Positions 20,354 to 29,668 of a DNA stretch of 64,000 nt are shown piece by piece. The notes beneath the pieces are model-generated. The model was given only the letters and a program-made list of their open reading frames with translations. It made no database searches and was not told where the DNA came from. Numbering within the stretch: position 1 is the first letter of the stretch; every line of letters begins with the position of its first letter. The stretch is from Ophiocordyceps camponoti-saundersi (nom. inval.). Its lineage: Eukaryota > Ascomycota > Sordariomycetes > Hypocreales > Ophiocordycipitaceae. A program made the position numbers and the translations under genes. The stretch lies in assembly GCA_003339415.1 (NCBI GenBank), contig PDHQ01000032.1:62001-126000 (forward strand). Direction: 5' to 3'.

Positions 20354-22104
20354 TTACTCCATGCTCTGCTGTACTGACCGACGCAGGCGCCTGTTATACA
20401 GCTTCCTACCAGCCTGGCCGTCTGCCCAAAACATGCGCGTGGCCTCTGGATTCACAATCTCTCGAGGATCGTACGCAGGATCGTCCTCTTCAAGCTTGGC
20501 GACAATGGTCTCGATGTGACCTCTTATGTCTTCCTTCCTCAGAGGGTTGGGCGAGTAGCAAGCCGTGCCGTCTTCGGCGACATGGTGGTGGAAGATCTTC
20601 GTCTCGAACCGGACCCGAGGCTGCTCGTCGGGGAAGCGGGGGCTGAAGCTCATTCTTATGCGAAAGAGCCCTCCGTCGAGGTTCGTCATCGGACGCCCAA
20701 AGTATGTCAGGATCCAAACGAACGGGTTGTCGTCCTCGAGGGTGACGACGTGGGGCATGTCGCCCCGCTTCAAGGAAGCTGATACCTGATCAAACTGATG
20801 TCGGAGGTTCACGCTCACCGTCGATTCCCTGGCCATGGCCGCGAGGCCCTCGACGGCCCATAGATTCGTCTCTGCATCAAGCGCCGCCTTGATTCTCTTG
20901 AGTCTTCGTTCAAGATCGTTCCAGTAAAATCGGCCGTCCATGGTGTTGCTGCTAGGCGACTCAAACGGCATCCGAACGAAAGATTGACCTTCTTTGACCT
21001 CGGACTTACCCTTCTCTATCGCTGTCAGATATGACTGGTAGTACCAGAGGAAACGCCGCTTGATGAGGTCTTTGAAAGGCTCGAATGGAATGTTGATTTC
21101 TTCACAATCTTCATCATCCTCGTCCTTCTTGATCTCGGTGCCGTCCGGGTTCAGCTCGAGATAGCCCTCGAGACGCTGTATGACGGAAAGACGCAACGAC
21201 TCGTGACGAATCTGCGATCCGTCAGCGAGGGTCTCACAGGCAAGCCGAGTTTTGGCACCTTTTGTACGTAATCCTTTTGCAACTTCTTGTCCATTTCCTC
21301 GTTGGCATCTTCGAAGCCGGGTTCGTTCTCGTACGGGTTGGATGAGAGTAGGCTTTGGATGGACAGCAGGATGGACTCGAGACCCTGAGCTGAGGACCAC
21401 TCCTCTCCTCTTTCTCCCCGCCATGTGCTGTCGAAAAGAAAATGTCAGATGATCGAGCGCGGGGGAGGGGAGGGTGGGGGACATTCGTACCCGAGGATAG
21501 ATCTGGGAGGATAGTTTCAGCCCTGTCTGACGGATCGGAGGAAGAAGACTCACAAGCAAATCTTTCCGTTGGCGTATATATTGGGGTTGAATCGACATTG
21601 ACCACCGTTGGTCGTGATACACTGCACGTTTGGTGCTTTGGAGGGATATTCTGCGGACTGTAAGAGAGAGAACGACGACGAGTAGAGTATGAACAACGAG
21701 TATTCACCTTTGTTGAATCGAACGGCGAACTGCATTTGAACAGTCAGTATTTGAGGACATGGCAGAGACGGCGGAGAAGAAGCGCTCACTTCGAAGAAGC
21801 CAAACTCGTACGGAGTCTCGTGCGGACCGACGATCAGGGCCTTGACGTTGCGGACATCGATATCGCGGCAGGCAACAGCGATGGCTACCGGAGAAACGTC
21901 AGCTGAGATGCAGAGCAGAGCGAGTCACGGATGGGGATGGGGAGACGCAACCCAGGTCAGAGCCCTTCTGAATATCACCCAGCTCCTGAAAACTGACAGT
22001 CAGCCTTGCGAACTCGGCGGGCGGGGCACGAGCAGGTGGTAGCTGGGCAAATGAATCCGGCACGGATGACGCACCTTTGAGATGCGGATGATAGACTGAT
22101 CCAT
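20354..22104 (-). CDS. UBE2Z-like ubiquitin-conjugating enzyme with two UBC folds
   Basis: Proposed exons on the minus strand: 22104..22075, 21985..21952, 21884..21790, 21729..21708, 21650..21554, 21502..21491, 21427..21259 and 21211..20354. All phases agree and give about 438 residues. The N-terminal E2 domain has the motif [20 protein letters not shown] with active-site Cys92, followed by the extended TWRGERGEEWSSAQG segment seen in UBE2Z/Use1-type and related fungal E2s. A 12-nt exon supplies SIL and part of the flanking codons. After a helical, acidic linker, residues 300-430 form a second UBC-like fold in which DGTACYSP puts Cys371 at the equivalent place. Known: UBE2Z charges with ubiquitin or FAT10 in animals; fungal roles of this long form are unclear. 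The last codon area (ATGGA then GTAAGT) also fits a donor, so a short extra 3' exon is possible. Confidence 0.8.
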
Positions 22105-22845
22105 GGCGCTTCTCGTCAGTGGCTTCGGCTAGGGAAAGAGTCGATCATGAGGAGAGCGCGACGATGCTGGCCACCCCTTACTGTTTCTCTCTCTATCTCT
22201 CTCGCGTTTGCTGCAGATGATGATGGTCTGATGGGAAGAGAAGGGTAGAAGAGGTCTCCTCCCACAAGGTGGTGACTCGAATCAGCTGGCTGGCCAAGCT
22301 TTTGGGAGGTCAGGGTAGAGCCTTAGAGGCTCGTACAGGCAGGCACATGTAGCCGCTACCTGGGGCGGGGGTCGATTACCGAGTACGTGCGTCACATGAC
22401 ACAAGTCTAGAGTACCTGGGCACCGATGACGGCTTTCCGGCTGTCTTCAGGCTGCGCTTTTCTTTGGCCGCACGCAAACTGGGCATGACGCAATTGCCTC
22501 TGCGACCGACTCTACAAACGGCCGTCTGTTTTGCATCTGTTTACCAGCTGATGATAAGTCCGTACAGCTGCTGGATCTACGGCTGAGGGAGCGTCTGTCC
22601 ATCGTTCAACGTCATGAGAGCAAGCCGACCTTGACATGTCCTGTATCCTGTATGTACCTACTACGCACACTTGCACATCACCAGTACCTACTCCGTACAT
22701 AAGATGGAAAGGCACATCGTCATCATCACTCTTCACCCTGGCGTCTGCAGCTGAATTGACATCAAGAGCCTCACGTGTGCACACCTTGCTACCTACCTGC
22801 TTGGGTAGGTTGCTTATCAACATTGAACCATGGCATGTCTTCGCG
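22105..22845. other. Intergenic region
   Basis: Upstream of the E2 gene and downstream of the adenylosuccinate synthase stop codon. It includes a palindromic TACTCCGTA at 22689-22697 and CT-rich sequence near 22180-22205. No gene recognised. Confidence 0.45.
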
Positions 22846-25428
22846 TCAAAACCGTTTGATCATGGCCTCACGGTCCGGGCCAGTCCCGATCCACTTGATC
22901 TGCTACTTGTCAGCAGCCTCTTCTTGTCTCTCGTCAGCCGAGGACAGAGAGCCTACCTTGACTCCGACGGAATCCTCAATGTACTGTCCGATCAAGTCAG
23001 CGACATGCAGACATCGAGTGATAGAACGCTCTCTACCTTGACATAGTCCTGAGCCTCTTTAGGGAGATCGTCAAACGTCTTAGCATTGGTAGTCGACTTG
23101 TTCCAGCCAGGCATTTCGTGGTAGATGACCTCGGAGCGGTCCAGCAGGTCAAGATCGGCCGGGTATGAAGGAATCTCCTGTAACCGGTCAGTACACATAT
23201 AATACTTGGCGCATCACCATTATGCATCTGCCTTACCTCGCCGGTGTCAGGGTCCTTGTACGCGATGGCGATCTTGATTGTTGGGAAATCGTCCAGGACA
23301 TCAAGCTTCATGGTTCCAGGTAAGCAAAGTCTCGTCTAAGATGCAGCCATGCTCTCTACCTTTGTAAGGTTCAGCGCCGTGTAGTGGTTGATGTCCTGGT
23401 GTCTGTCAGAGGGCCGGACGGTAAGCTCAGTAAAGAACGATCCATACCGTGGTATACTTGACGACAACGAGATCTATGAGATGCCTGTGAGAAATAAGGT
23501 GCAGATACCAGAGCAAGTCAAGTACGCACCGAGCCTGTTCCCGAACTTAGTACTGAGTCTGAGTAGCCCACGTTCCTGAACAACTTACCAACCGCATCGA
23601 CGTCTCCGGCCAGTCGTAGTGCCCTGAGTCCCATGTCAGCTGCGTTGGTGATGACGAACCAAGATAGCGAGCGATTCCTACCCATTCTCGACCCCTCTCC
23701 TGGAACTTATGGCCGATCCTGAAAATGAATTAGAAATCGTCTCCAAGTGAAGAAGATGAAACTTACTCGCCAAGATCCTCAGTCTTGAATGCGCCAGACC
23801 CTACCCGAGTAGTGTAGCTCTTGACCACGCCGATCACTTCGTCTATCTTCTTGATATCGAGCGAAAGCCCGTTGACTATGCCGCCAATGCTGTGCGTAAT
23901 CAACAACCATTTGCAATAACGCAACCACGTCGCAATTATTCGCGGAGAACATACCCAGTAGAGCTGCTTGTCACGTATGGATACTGGCATACTGGTCAGT
24001 GGCTGGTTGGTCCAGAATTAACGCCGCGACTTACTGATCCCCAATCAAGATCCAGCATCAGGGCTAACCAAGTTAGACAATCAGGATCAGCATACAAGGC
24101 CAAGACCTGTCGGGAAGCTCACCATTTGCACCCTCGCATAGAATCTTCATCTTCTTCTCCTGTGCCTCTTTCATGAAAGCGACGGCATCGATAGTGTATT
24201 TAGCAAGCTTAGGCCGATATTCGTTAAAGCGGGCAAGCTCCTCGTCAACGTTATATTTCAAGAGATCGCCATATCTCTTCTGGTAGCCCGATGCTAGTCG
24301 CCGCAGTTTTGATGCAAAAAGCTCGGCATTAAAGACCTCGGCTAACCGAATGCCACTTCGCTACGACAAGAGTCAGCCAAAAGTCGCTTTCATGCCTCTC
24401 AGCCGCCACTTACCGCCGCTTTGGTGCTGTACGCGGGACCGATGCCTTTGCCTGTAGTTCCGACTTTGCGCTCTGGCACGGTCGTCAATAACCGACGAGA
24501 GCTGGTGTCGTTACCAAGCCACTCACCTCCCAGCTCAATTTCCTCCAAGCCGTCGACGGCAATATGGAGGTCAAGGTCAATATGGACTCGATCGCTGATG
24601 AATATTCGCTCGTGAACGCTAGATCACAGTCAGCGCCAGTCCATGACTATTTGGAGAAGACTGGGTAGGTGGTACTTGGAGAGTCCTTTCCGCTCCAGCT
24701 CCTCTAGTTCCTTGAAGAACGTCGGCTGCATGGATAATTAGCTATGAAGCTCACCGCAGATCAGTGAGGGACACGAACAATATGGGCGACGACAGAGGAA
24801 CCTATGAGGTTCAGACTAGTAGACACACAATGAGCTTGACGGATGCATTTGAAGTACCATACTGCCAGTAACGTACCAGTTGGGGTTGACAAGGCCGGAA
24901 GGCAACAGGTGAAAGCTACTGGCCGTGAGATTTCGCGCCGTAAAGGAAACGCCATAGACGAGCACACCTGTAAGACACGCCATTGGCACTATTCAAGTCA
25001 TGGTCAGTGGGGAAAAGAGCGATAATCGGACGTGCCCTCTTCTCACACGATGGAATGGCCAGCGTTATGACCGCCCTAGTATTCCTCCTCAGCACGTCAC
25101 GTTCTCGACTGATGCGTAGGTTGGGTCGTGTCTCACAGCAGCCCGTGCACATAGTTGAACTTCGGGTGCAAGAATATCGGTCAATTTCCCTTTCTGTCCG
25201 ACACAGTCAATGAGCTGAGGACAAGCAAACAAGGTGAAGACCAGAGACAAACGTACACCTTCATCGCCTGTCGAACACGTCGCCGTTGCGTCAGCGCACT
25301 GCGATATCGGCCGGTTAAAGAGACGGAGGTTACGAACCCCATTGCGCGCCCAGCTATGCCCGTCTCGGCGTCAGTCCCAGGTCACGAAGAACAGTCCGAG
25401 TCTCGCAACTCACGATGATCGTAGCCAT
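22846..25428 (-). CDS. ADE12: Adenylosuccinate synthase, split into 24 exons
   Basis: Catalyses IMP + aspartate + GTP to adenylosuccinate, the first step from IMP to AMP, in the cytosol. Minus-strand exons: 25428..25414, 25353..25338, 25267..25257, 25193..25137, 25075..25047, 24988..24968, 24918..24877, 24815..24779, 24725..24676, 24618..24527, 24472..24414, 24360..24123, 24063..24035, 23983..23955, 23889..23767, 23718..23682, 23623..23589, 23534..23530, 23473..23448, 23395..23360, 23305..23237, 23177..23037, 22983..22957, 22899..22846. They total 1278 nt, or 425 residues, the normal family length, with no gap in the family pattern. Motifs seen: GAQWGDEGKGK at the N-terminus (split over four exons), [48 protein letters not shown] and the C-terminal KWIGTGPDR. 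All 23 introns are 48-70 nt with GT...AG ends. Neighbouring genes have 0-7 introns, so the density is exceptional. The sequence resembles ascomycete orthologues, which argues for intron gain rather than import. No single long frame reveals this gene. Confidence 0.9.
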
Positions 25429-26412
25429 GGTCGAGTCGCTATATCGCTGCGCCGGATGATGGAAGTCGCTAGGTTGAGATTTTTTTTCAAGGCACGATTG
25501 AACGATGCGATTTGATCGCCCAAATAGCTGTGAGCGCGGTTACATAAGCCATGCTGCACCTCGAGGCGCCGAATAGCTGCATAATCGTCATCTTCCTCCT
25601 GCACTGCATCCATCTTACATCTATCGTGTAGGTATGTATTCGTATTCCTTGAGCCAGATACCTACCCCTTAGACAAGTAAGTAGGTGGGATGGTTGTAAG
25701 TAGGTACACGAGGTTGTCGCCGAATGGCTTGAAAAGACCGTGACAGGTTTAGATAATCTTCAACCTGCACACCTTCAAGCACGTCCTCCGAGACATTGTA
25801 ACTCGTTCGGTCGTAAATCTTCGACGCTTATTTTCTCGCTTTGGCTTATTGGCTGGCCGATATCGGACTACTCAACTCGAGGAAAACATGGTCGTCCGAC
25901 TTCGCAGGCAACCGGGCGCTTCGTTCGTCTGCAGAAATAAGCACGCAGGGAACTTAAGGCAGGCGGTTGGACTGCCAAGGCTTACGATACAGCTTTACGA
26001 ATTGGTGCTACTTGTCTCTGCTGCTTGTGCATTTGCTCACACGGTGAGAACTTGAAAAGACACTCACGGTTCATCCAGGCAAATACCCTTCAGATACGAT
26101 ACAGCAAGCAAGTATCCGTAATCAATTCTTTTTATGAGTTGACTGAGCCTAGGGAATCGTACTCCTATTTTGGTCTGTAGTCTCGAATCCCGTGATAGAC
26201 AGACACTAATAACTTGGACTTTCCCCGTGAGCGGAGTCCGACCATAAAAGCTCACGTGACATCTTGAGCGCGTGATTTCGCGACAGTCGAGCCATCATGT
26301 CGCGACGCGTAAATTGATCTCCGGTTACCTCGCAGGCTCGCACCCACCAGCCTCGTCCTGCCAATTCCGCCTCTAGCCGCTCGCTGTTCGCTCCGTCAGG
26401 ATAGCAGAGAAA
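25429..26412. promoter_or_regulatory. Divergent promoter region of ADE12 and RFC2
   Basis: The spacer between two divergent start codons, with TAGGTA/TACCTA-type short repeats at 25625-25710. A minus-strand frame of 67 codons (25613..25410) starts upstream of ADE12 and overlaps its start codon in another frame; it could be an upstream reading frame in the ADE12 leader, unproven. Another minus-strand frame of 149 codons overlaps the RFC2 start and looks like a shadow. Confidence 0.45.
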
Positions 26413-27716
26413 ATGGCAAGCTTCTTCGATCTCAAAGCCCGAAAGGCAGCTGCGGCTTCCGCAAGCTCTGCAGGCCCAAAAAGCCATCGCGAGGTCGACG
26501 TCGGAAAGCAGCCCTGGGTCGAGAAATAGTCCGTTCTTTCGCATCCTTCTTCGCTCACCGTCCTCTGACACTGCTCTTACACCAGTCGGCCCAAGACGCT
26601 CGATGACGTGACCGCTCAAGACCACACCGTCAACGTCCTGCAGCGGACTTTGCAAGCGTCAAATGTCCGTCTTCACTTCGAATAAGTGTCTAACAGTCAT
26701 CTGACGAAGCCTCGCAGCTTCCGCACATGCTTTTCTACGGTCCTCCCGGCACGGGGAAGACGTCTACCGTCCTCGCCCTCGCCAAAGAGCTCTACGGCCC
26801 AGACATGTTCAAGTCTCGCGTGCTCGAGCTCAACGCCTCCGACGAGCGTGGCATCTCCATCGTTCGCGAAAAGGTCAAAAACTTTGCGCGCATGCAGCTG
26901 ACCAATCCGCCACCGTCCTACAACCAAAAATACCCCTGCCCACCGTTCAAGATCATCATTCTCGACGAGGCCGACTCCATGACGCAGGATGCACAGAGCG
27001 CACTACGTCGAACCATGGAGACTTACAGCAAAATCACCCGCTTTTGCCTTATTTGCAACTATGTAACCCGCATCATTGACCCGCTTGCCAGTAGGTGCAG
27101 CAAGTTTCGCTTCAAGAGCTTGGATCAAGGCAACGCTAGGAAACGGCTCGAGGACATTGCTCAGGCAGAGGGACTCTTGCTGGAAGATGGGGCCGTTGAC
27201 GCTCTCGTGAGATGCAGCGAAGGCGATCTGCGTAAAGCCATCACCTTCATGCAAAGCGTAGCTCGGCTGGTCGTCCCCAATGACAAGTCAGGTGGTGACC
27301 CTGATCAAATGGAAGTGGACCGCAAGCCGGTGACTGTCAAGATGGTCGAGGATATCGCGGGCGTGATACCCGACAAGGTCATCGATGACCTCGTCGAGGC
27401 CATGCGGCTCAAAGGCAACAGACAGACTCACGAGGCCGTCGCCAAGATTGTCGAGGACATGGTTGCCGATGGCTGGAGCGCTACACAAGTCGTCTTCCAG
27501 GTGAGTCGAGACCTCAATGCTATTCCTGCCTGTTGCTGAACATCTTTTCAGTTATATCAGACACTCACAACGGATGAGTGCATTCCCGACATGCAAAAGA
27601 ACAAGATCGTCATGGCCTTTTCTGAAGTCGACAAGAGGCTAGTCGATGGTGCCGACGAACATTTGTCCATCTTAGATTTAGCGACGAGAATATCAGGCAT
27701 CATGGCCGAGAAATGA
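26413..27716 (+). CDS. RFC2: Replication factor C small subunit (RFC2)
   Basis: Exons 26413..26528, 26586..26664, 26718..27500 and 27552..27716, all in phase, give 380 residues. The RFC box [18 protein letters not shown] spans the first intron. Walker [10 protein letters not shown] is at residues 73-81, Walker B ILDEAD near 147, the arginine-finger SRC motif (ASRCSKF) near 189, and the C-terminal collar domain follows. The sequence around [20 protein letters not shown] and [16 protein letters not shown] matches the RFC2 class (human RFC4 type) rather than the other small subunits. Known: part of the RFC clamp loader that opens PCNA, and of the Rad24, Ctf18 and Elg1 variants. The first two introns both begin with GTCCGT, an unusual donor. 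The stop lies only 6 bp from the stop of the convergent gene at 27723. Confidence 0.93.
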
Positions 27717-27722
27717 CACATG

Positions 27723-29219
27723 TCAGGCTGTGGGCTTGGCGTCAATGGAATCGAGGTTTCCGTGCAAACTTGACCAGGGATCAACACTTTGTTGCCTCGA
27801 GACCTCCTTATCAGAGTGCTCTTTGTCTTGCATGCTCCGGCTCAGGAGATGATTAATGTCCTGAAGAGACCCCATGCAGCTCTCAAGAGCAAGTTGACCG
27901 CCCTCGATCGCCTCCGCCACGGCTTCCAGCGTAGAGATCTTGGCCGAGTCAGCGGCCGCGACCCACGGCATTGCGCGAGTTGCAGCTTGTGGTTGACTAG
28001 ATGACCCGAAAACATGGTTGGATGAGCCGCCTATCCGCGGTAGAGGATTCTTCAGGGGATGAGATGGAAGGAGTTGGCTTTCTTCCGCAAGGCGGTCCAG
28101 TGCTTGATATACGGCCTTGGATTGTTTGTTCATGACCGAGCTGCTGTGAGATTTATGAGCTACCATACTCTTCTGCTGCTTTGCGATGGACAGTAAAGTC
28201 TCGACGTGCGGCGTCAGTAGATGATCAACAGAAGTCGGGTCGACGTCGGTGTGCATCGAGAGGGTAGCTCGCTGGCCCGGTGGCGATATCGACGGTTGCC
28301 AACGAGTACATGCCAGTTCTAGAACCTCTCCCCTGGCAGCTACATAATTGGCATACTTCTGGCTAATTGCGTTGAGCTGTGCTGTGATCATTGTTTGTCT
28401 GTCTGCAGGTTGACGCCGTCCTTCCGAGTCGTCAGTCCGTCCCTCGGGATCCTGCGCAGAAGCCTTGCTCAACTCAGTCTCGATCCACGCAATCAACTCC
28501 CCGCGTGTGGCGCTCAGAGCCTCCAATTTCGCGCCATGGCCGAAGGTGCCACCGCTCTCTTCAAGCCTGGTTCTCGACTCAAGCAGTAGCCTCGTCTCTT
28601 TCTTGAGAAGCAAACTGGCTCGAAAAAGCGCTTTATCGACCTGATGTACGCGACTTGGAAGTTCTGGCTGGGTAATGCTTTGCTCAGCCGCAATGTCATC
28701 GACTACCGACTTCGGAACCTCTGGTAAAGCCGGCGCGGCCTGCTTTACTTGCTCAGTGTCCAGAGAGGCTTGAACTGGGGCCGCCTTTTCGGACAAGCGT
28801 TTCAAAGCCCGGTGGATAGTTAAGAGACTGCTCTGTTTTTGCTGCAGCTTGAGCAAGGCCAGGTGACTGTCTAGGAAATCGAAGTCATGGGAGGGTGGTT
28901 CCGTACGCGAATCGTCGTCGTTATGCCTTGCAGCTTCCAATTCCGCTTCAAATTCGCGGCGCGCGGCAGAGTTCGCCCGCACAGCCTCGACATAGTCCTT
29001 GTAAACGCCTTTCAACTCGTTGCCGACATCGCAAGGGCGCTTGCAGTCGTTTAACGCCAGCGGCGGCACGGCTGGTCCGTCTCCATAGGTCTCCAGGTGC
29101 AAGGTCAATATGCGTCGGATGTAATTGACCTGCTCTCGAGGTTTGATGTACGGCTCCAGGCGGGCCTGAATCGTCGATACGAGGTCTTCCGAGGCGTTCA
29201 CGGTGTTTGTCGCCTCCAT
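27723..29219 (-). CDS. Uncharacterised helical (coiled-coil) protein
   Basis: A single-exon frame of 498 residues, ATG at 29219. The N-terminal 60 residues include LEPYIKPREQVNYIRRIL, which looks like a folded segment. The rest is rich in Leu, Gln, Glu, Arg and Ser with heptad-like stretches (residues 75-190 and 215-330) and a Ser-rich C-terminal third. I do not recognise the family; helical, Leu/Gln-rich composition fits a microtubule, kinetochore or tether protein, but that is guesswork. The gene is convergent with RFC2 with a 6-bp gap, so the transcripts must overlap. The divergent BRR2 start is 449 bp upstream. Confidence 0.68.
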   Translation of the reverse strand: MEATNTVNASEDLVSTIQARLEPYIKPREQVNYIRRILTLHLETYGDGPAVPPLALNDCKRPCDVGNELKGVYKDYVEAVRANSAARREFEAELEAARHNDDDSRTEPPSHDFDFLDSHLALLKLQQKQSSLLTIHRALKRLSEKAAPVQASLDTEQVKQAAPALPEVPKSVVDDIAAEQSITQPELPSRVHQVDKALFRASLLLKKETRLLLESRTRLEESGGTFGHGAKLEALSATRGELIAWIETELSKASAQDPEGRTDDSEGRRQPADRQTMITAQLNAISQKYANYVAARGEVLELACTRWQPSISPPGQRATLSMHTDVDPTSVDHLLTPHVETLLSIAKQQKSMVAHKSHSSSVMNKQSKAVYQALDRLAEESQLLPSHPLKNPLPRIGGSSNHVFGSSSQPQAATRAMPWVAAADSAKISTLEAVAEAIEGGQLALESCMGSLQDINHLLSRSMQDKEHSDKEVSRQQSVDPWSSLHGNLDSIDAKPTA

Positions 29220-29668
29220 GGTGTTTGTTTTCGCCTCATGATTCCTGGCTGGTGGTTGAAGCAGGTGTGTACGGATAATACTCCGTACTTCATACCTGTA
29301 GCCTGTGGGTGAACTCCATGGCTCGCGCCACTTGCCCTATTCCAAGTGTGGCTGGTGTGCGTGATGGGAGGTACCTATGTACATACCCACACCTCTGTGG
29401 TGAGGCTGTCGCGTGGCGCGCCCTGGCTAGCCCAATCTTTCTTAGTGCCGCCCTCTCTGCCTTCGCCTTGCAGCTGCTTCAAACGTCGATGGCCAAGGCT
29501 CTGAAATTTCAACGGCGACACTCCTTTCGCTCGCAATCTCTTCAACAGCTGCTGGCCAGATCTTCCCGTTAATCCCGAGATCAGCCGGCGCACCTCATGG
29601 TGTGACCTGTGCGCCGCCTCTTCTTCTCAGCGCCATAGCGAGCCTCTCAAATTACGCACGAGTTCAAG
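29220..29668. promoter_or_regulatory. Divergent promoter region (uncharacterised gene / BRR2)
   Basis: The 449-bp spacer between divergent starts. It contains a TACTCCGTA palindrome at 29279-29287. No other signal recognised. Confidence 0.5.

Noticed and set aside
25410..25613. A 67-codon minus-strand frame overlapping the ADE12 start as a possible N-terminus of ADE12
   Set aside because: It is in a different frame from MATII and could not encode the conserved N-terminus; at most an upstream reading frame in the leader.
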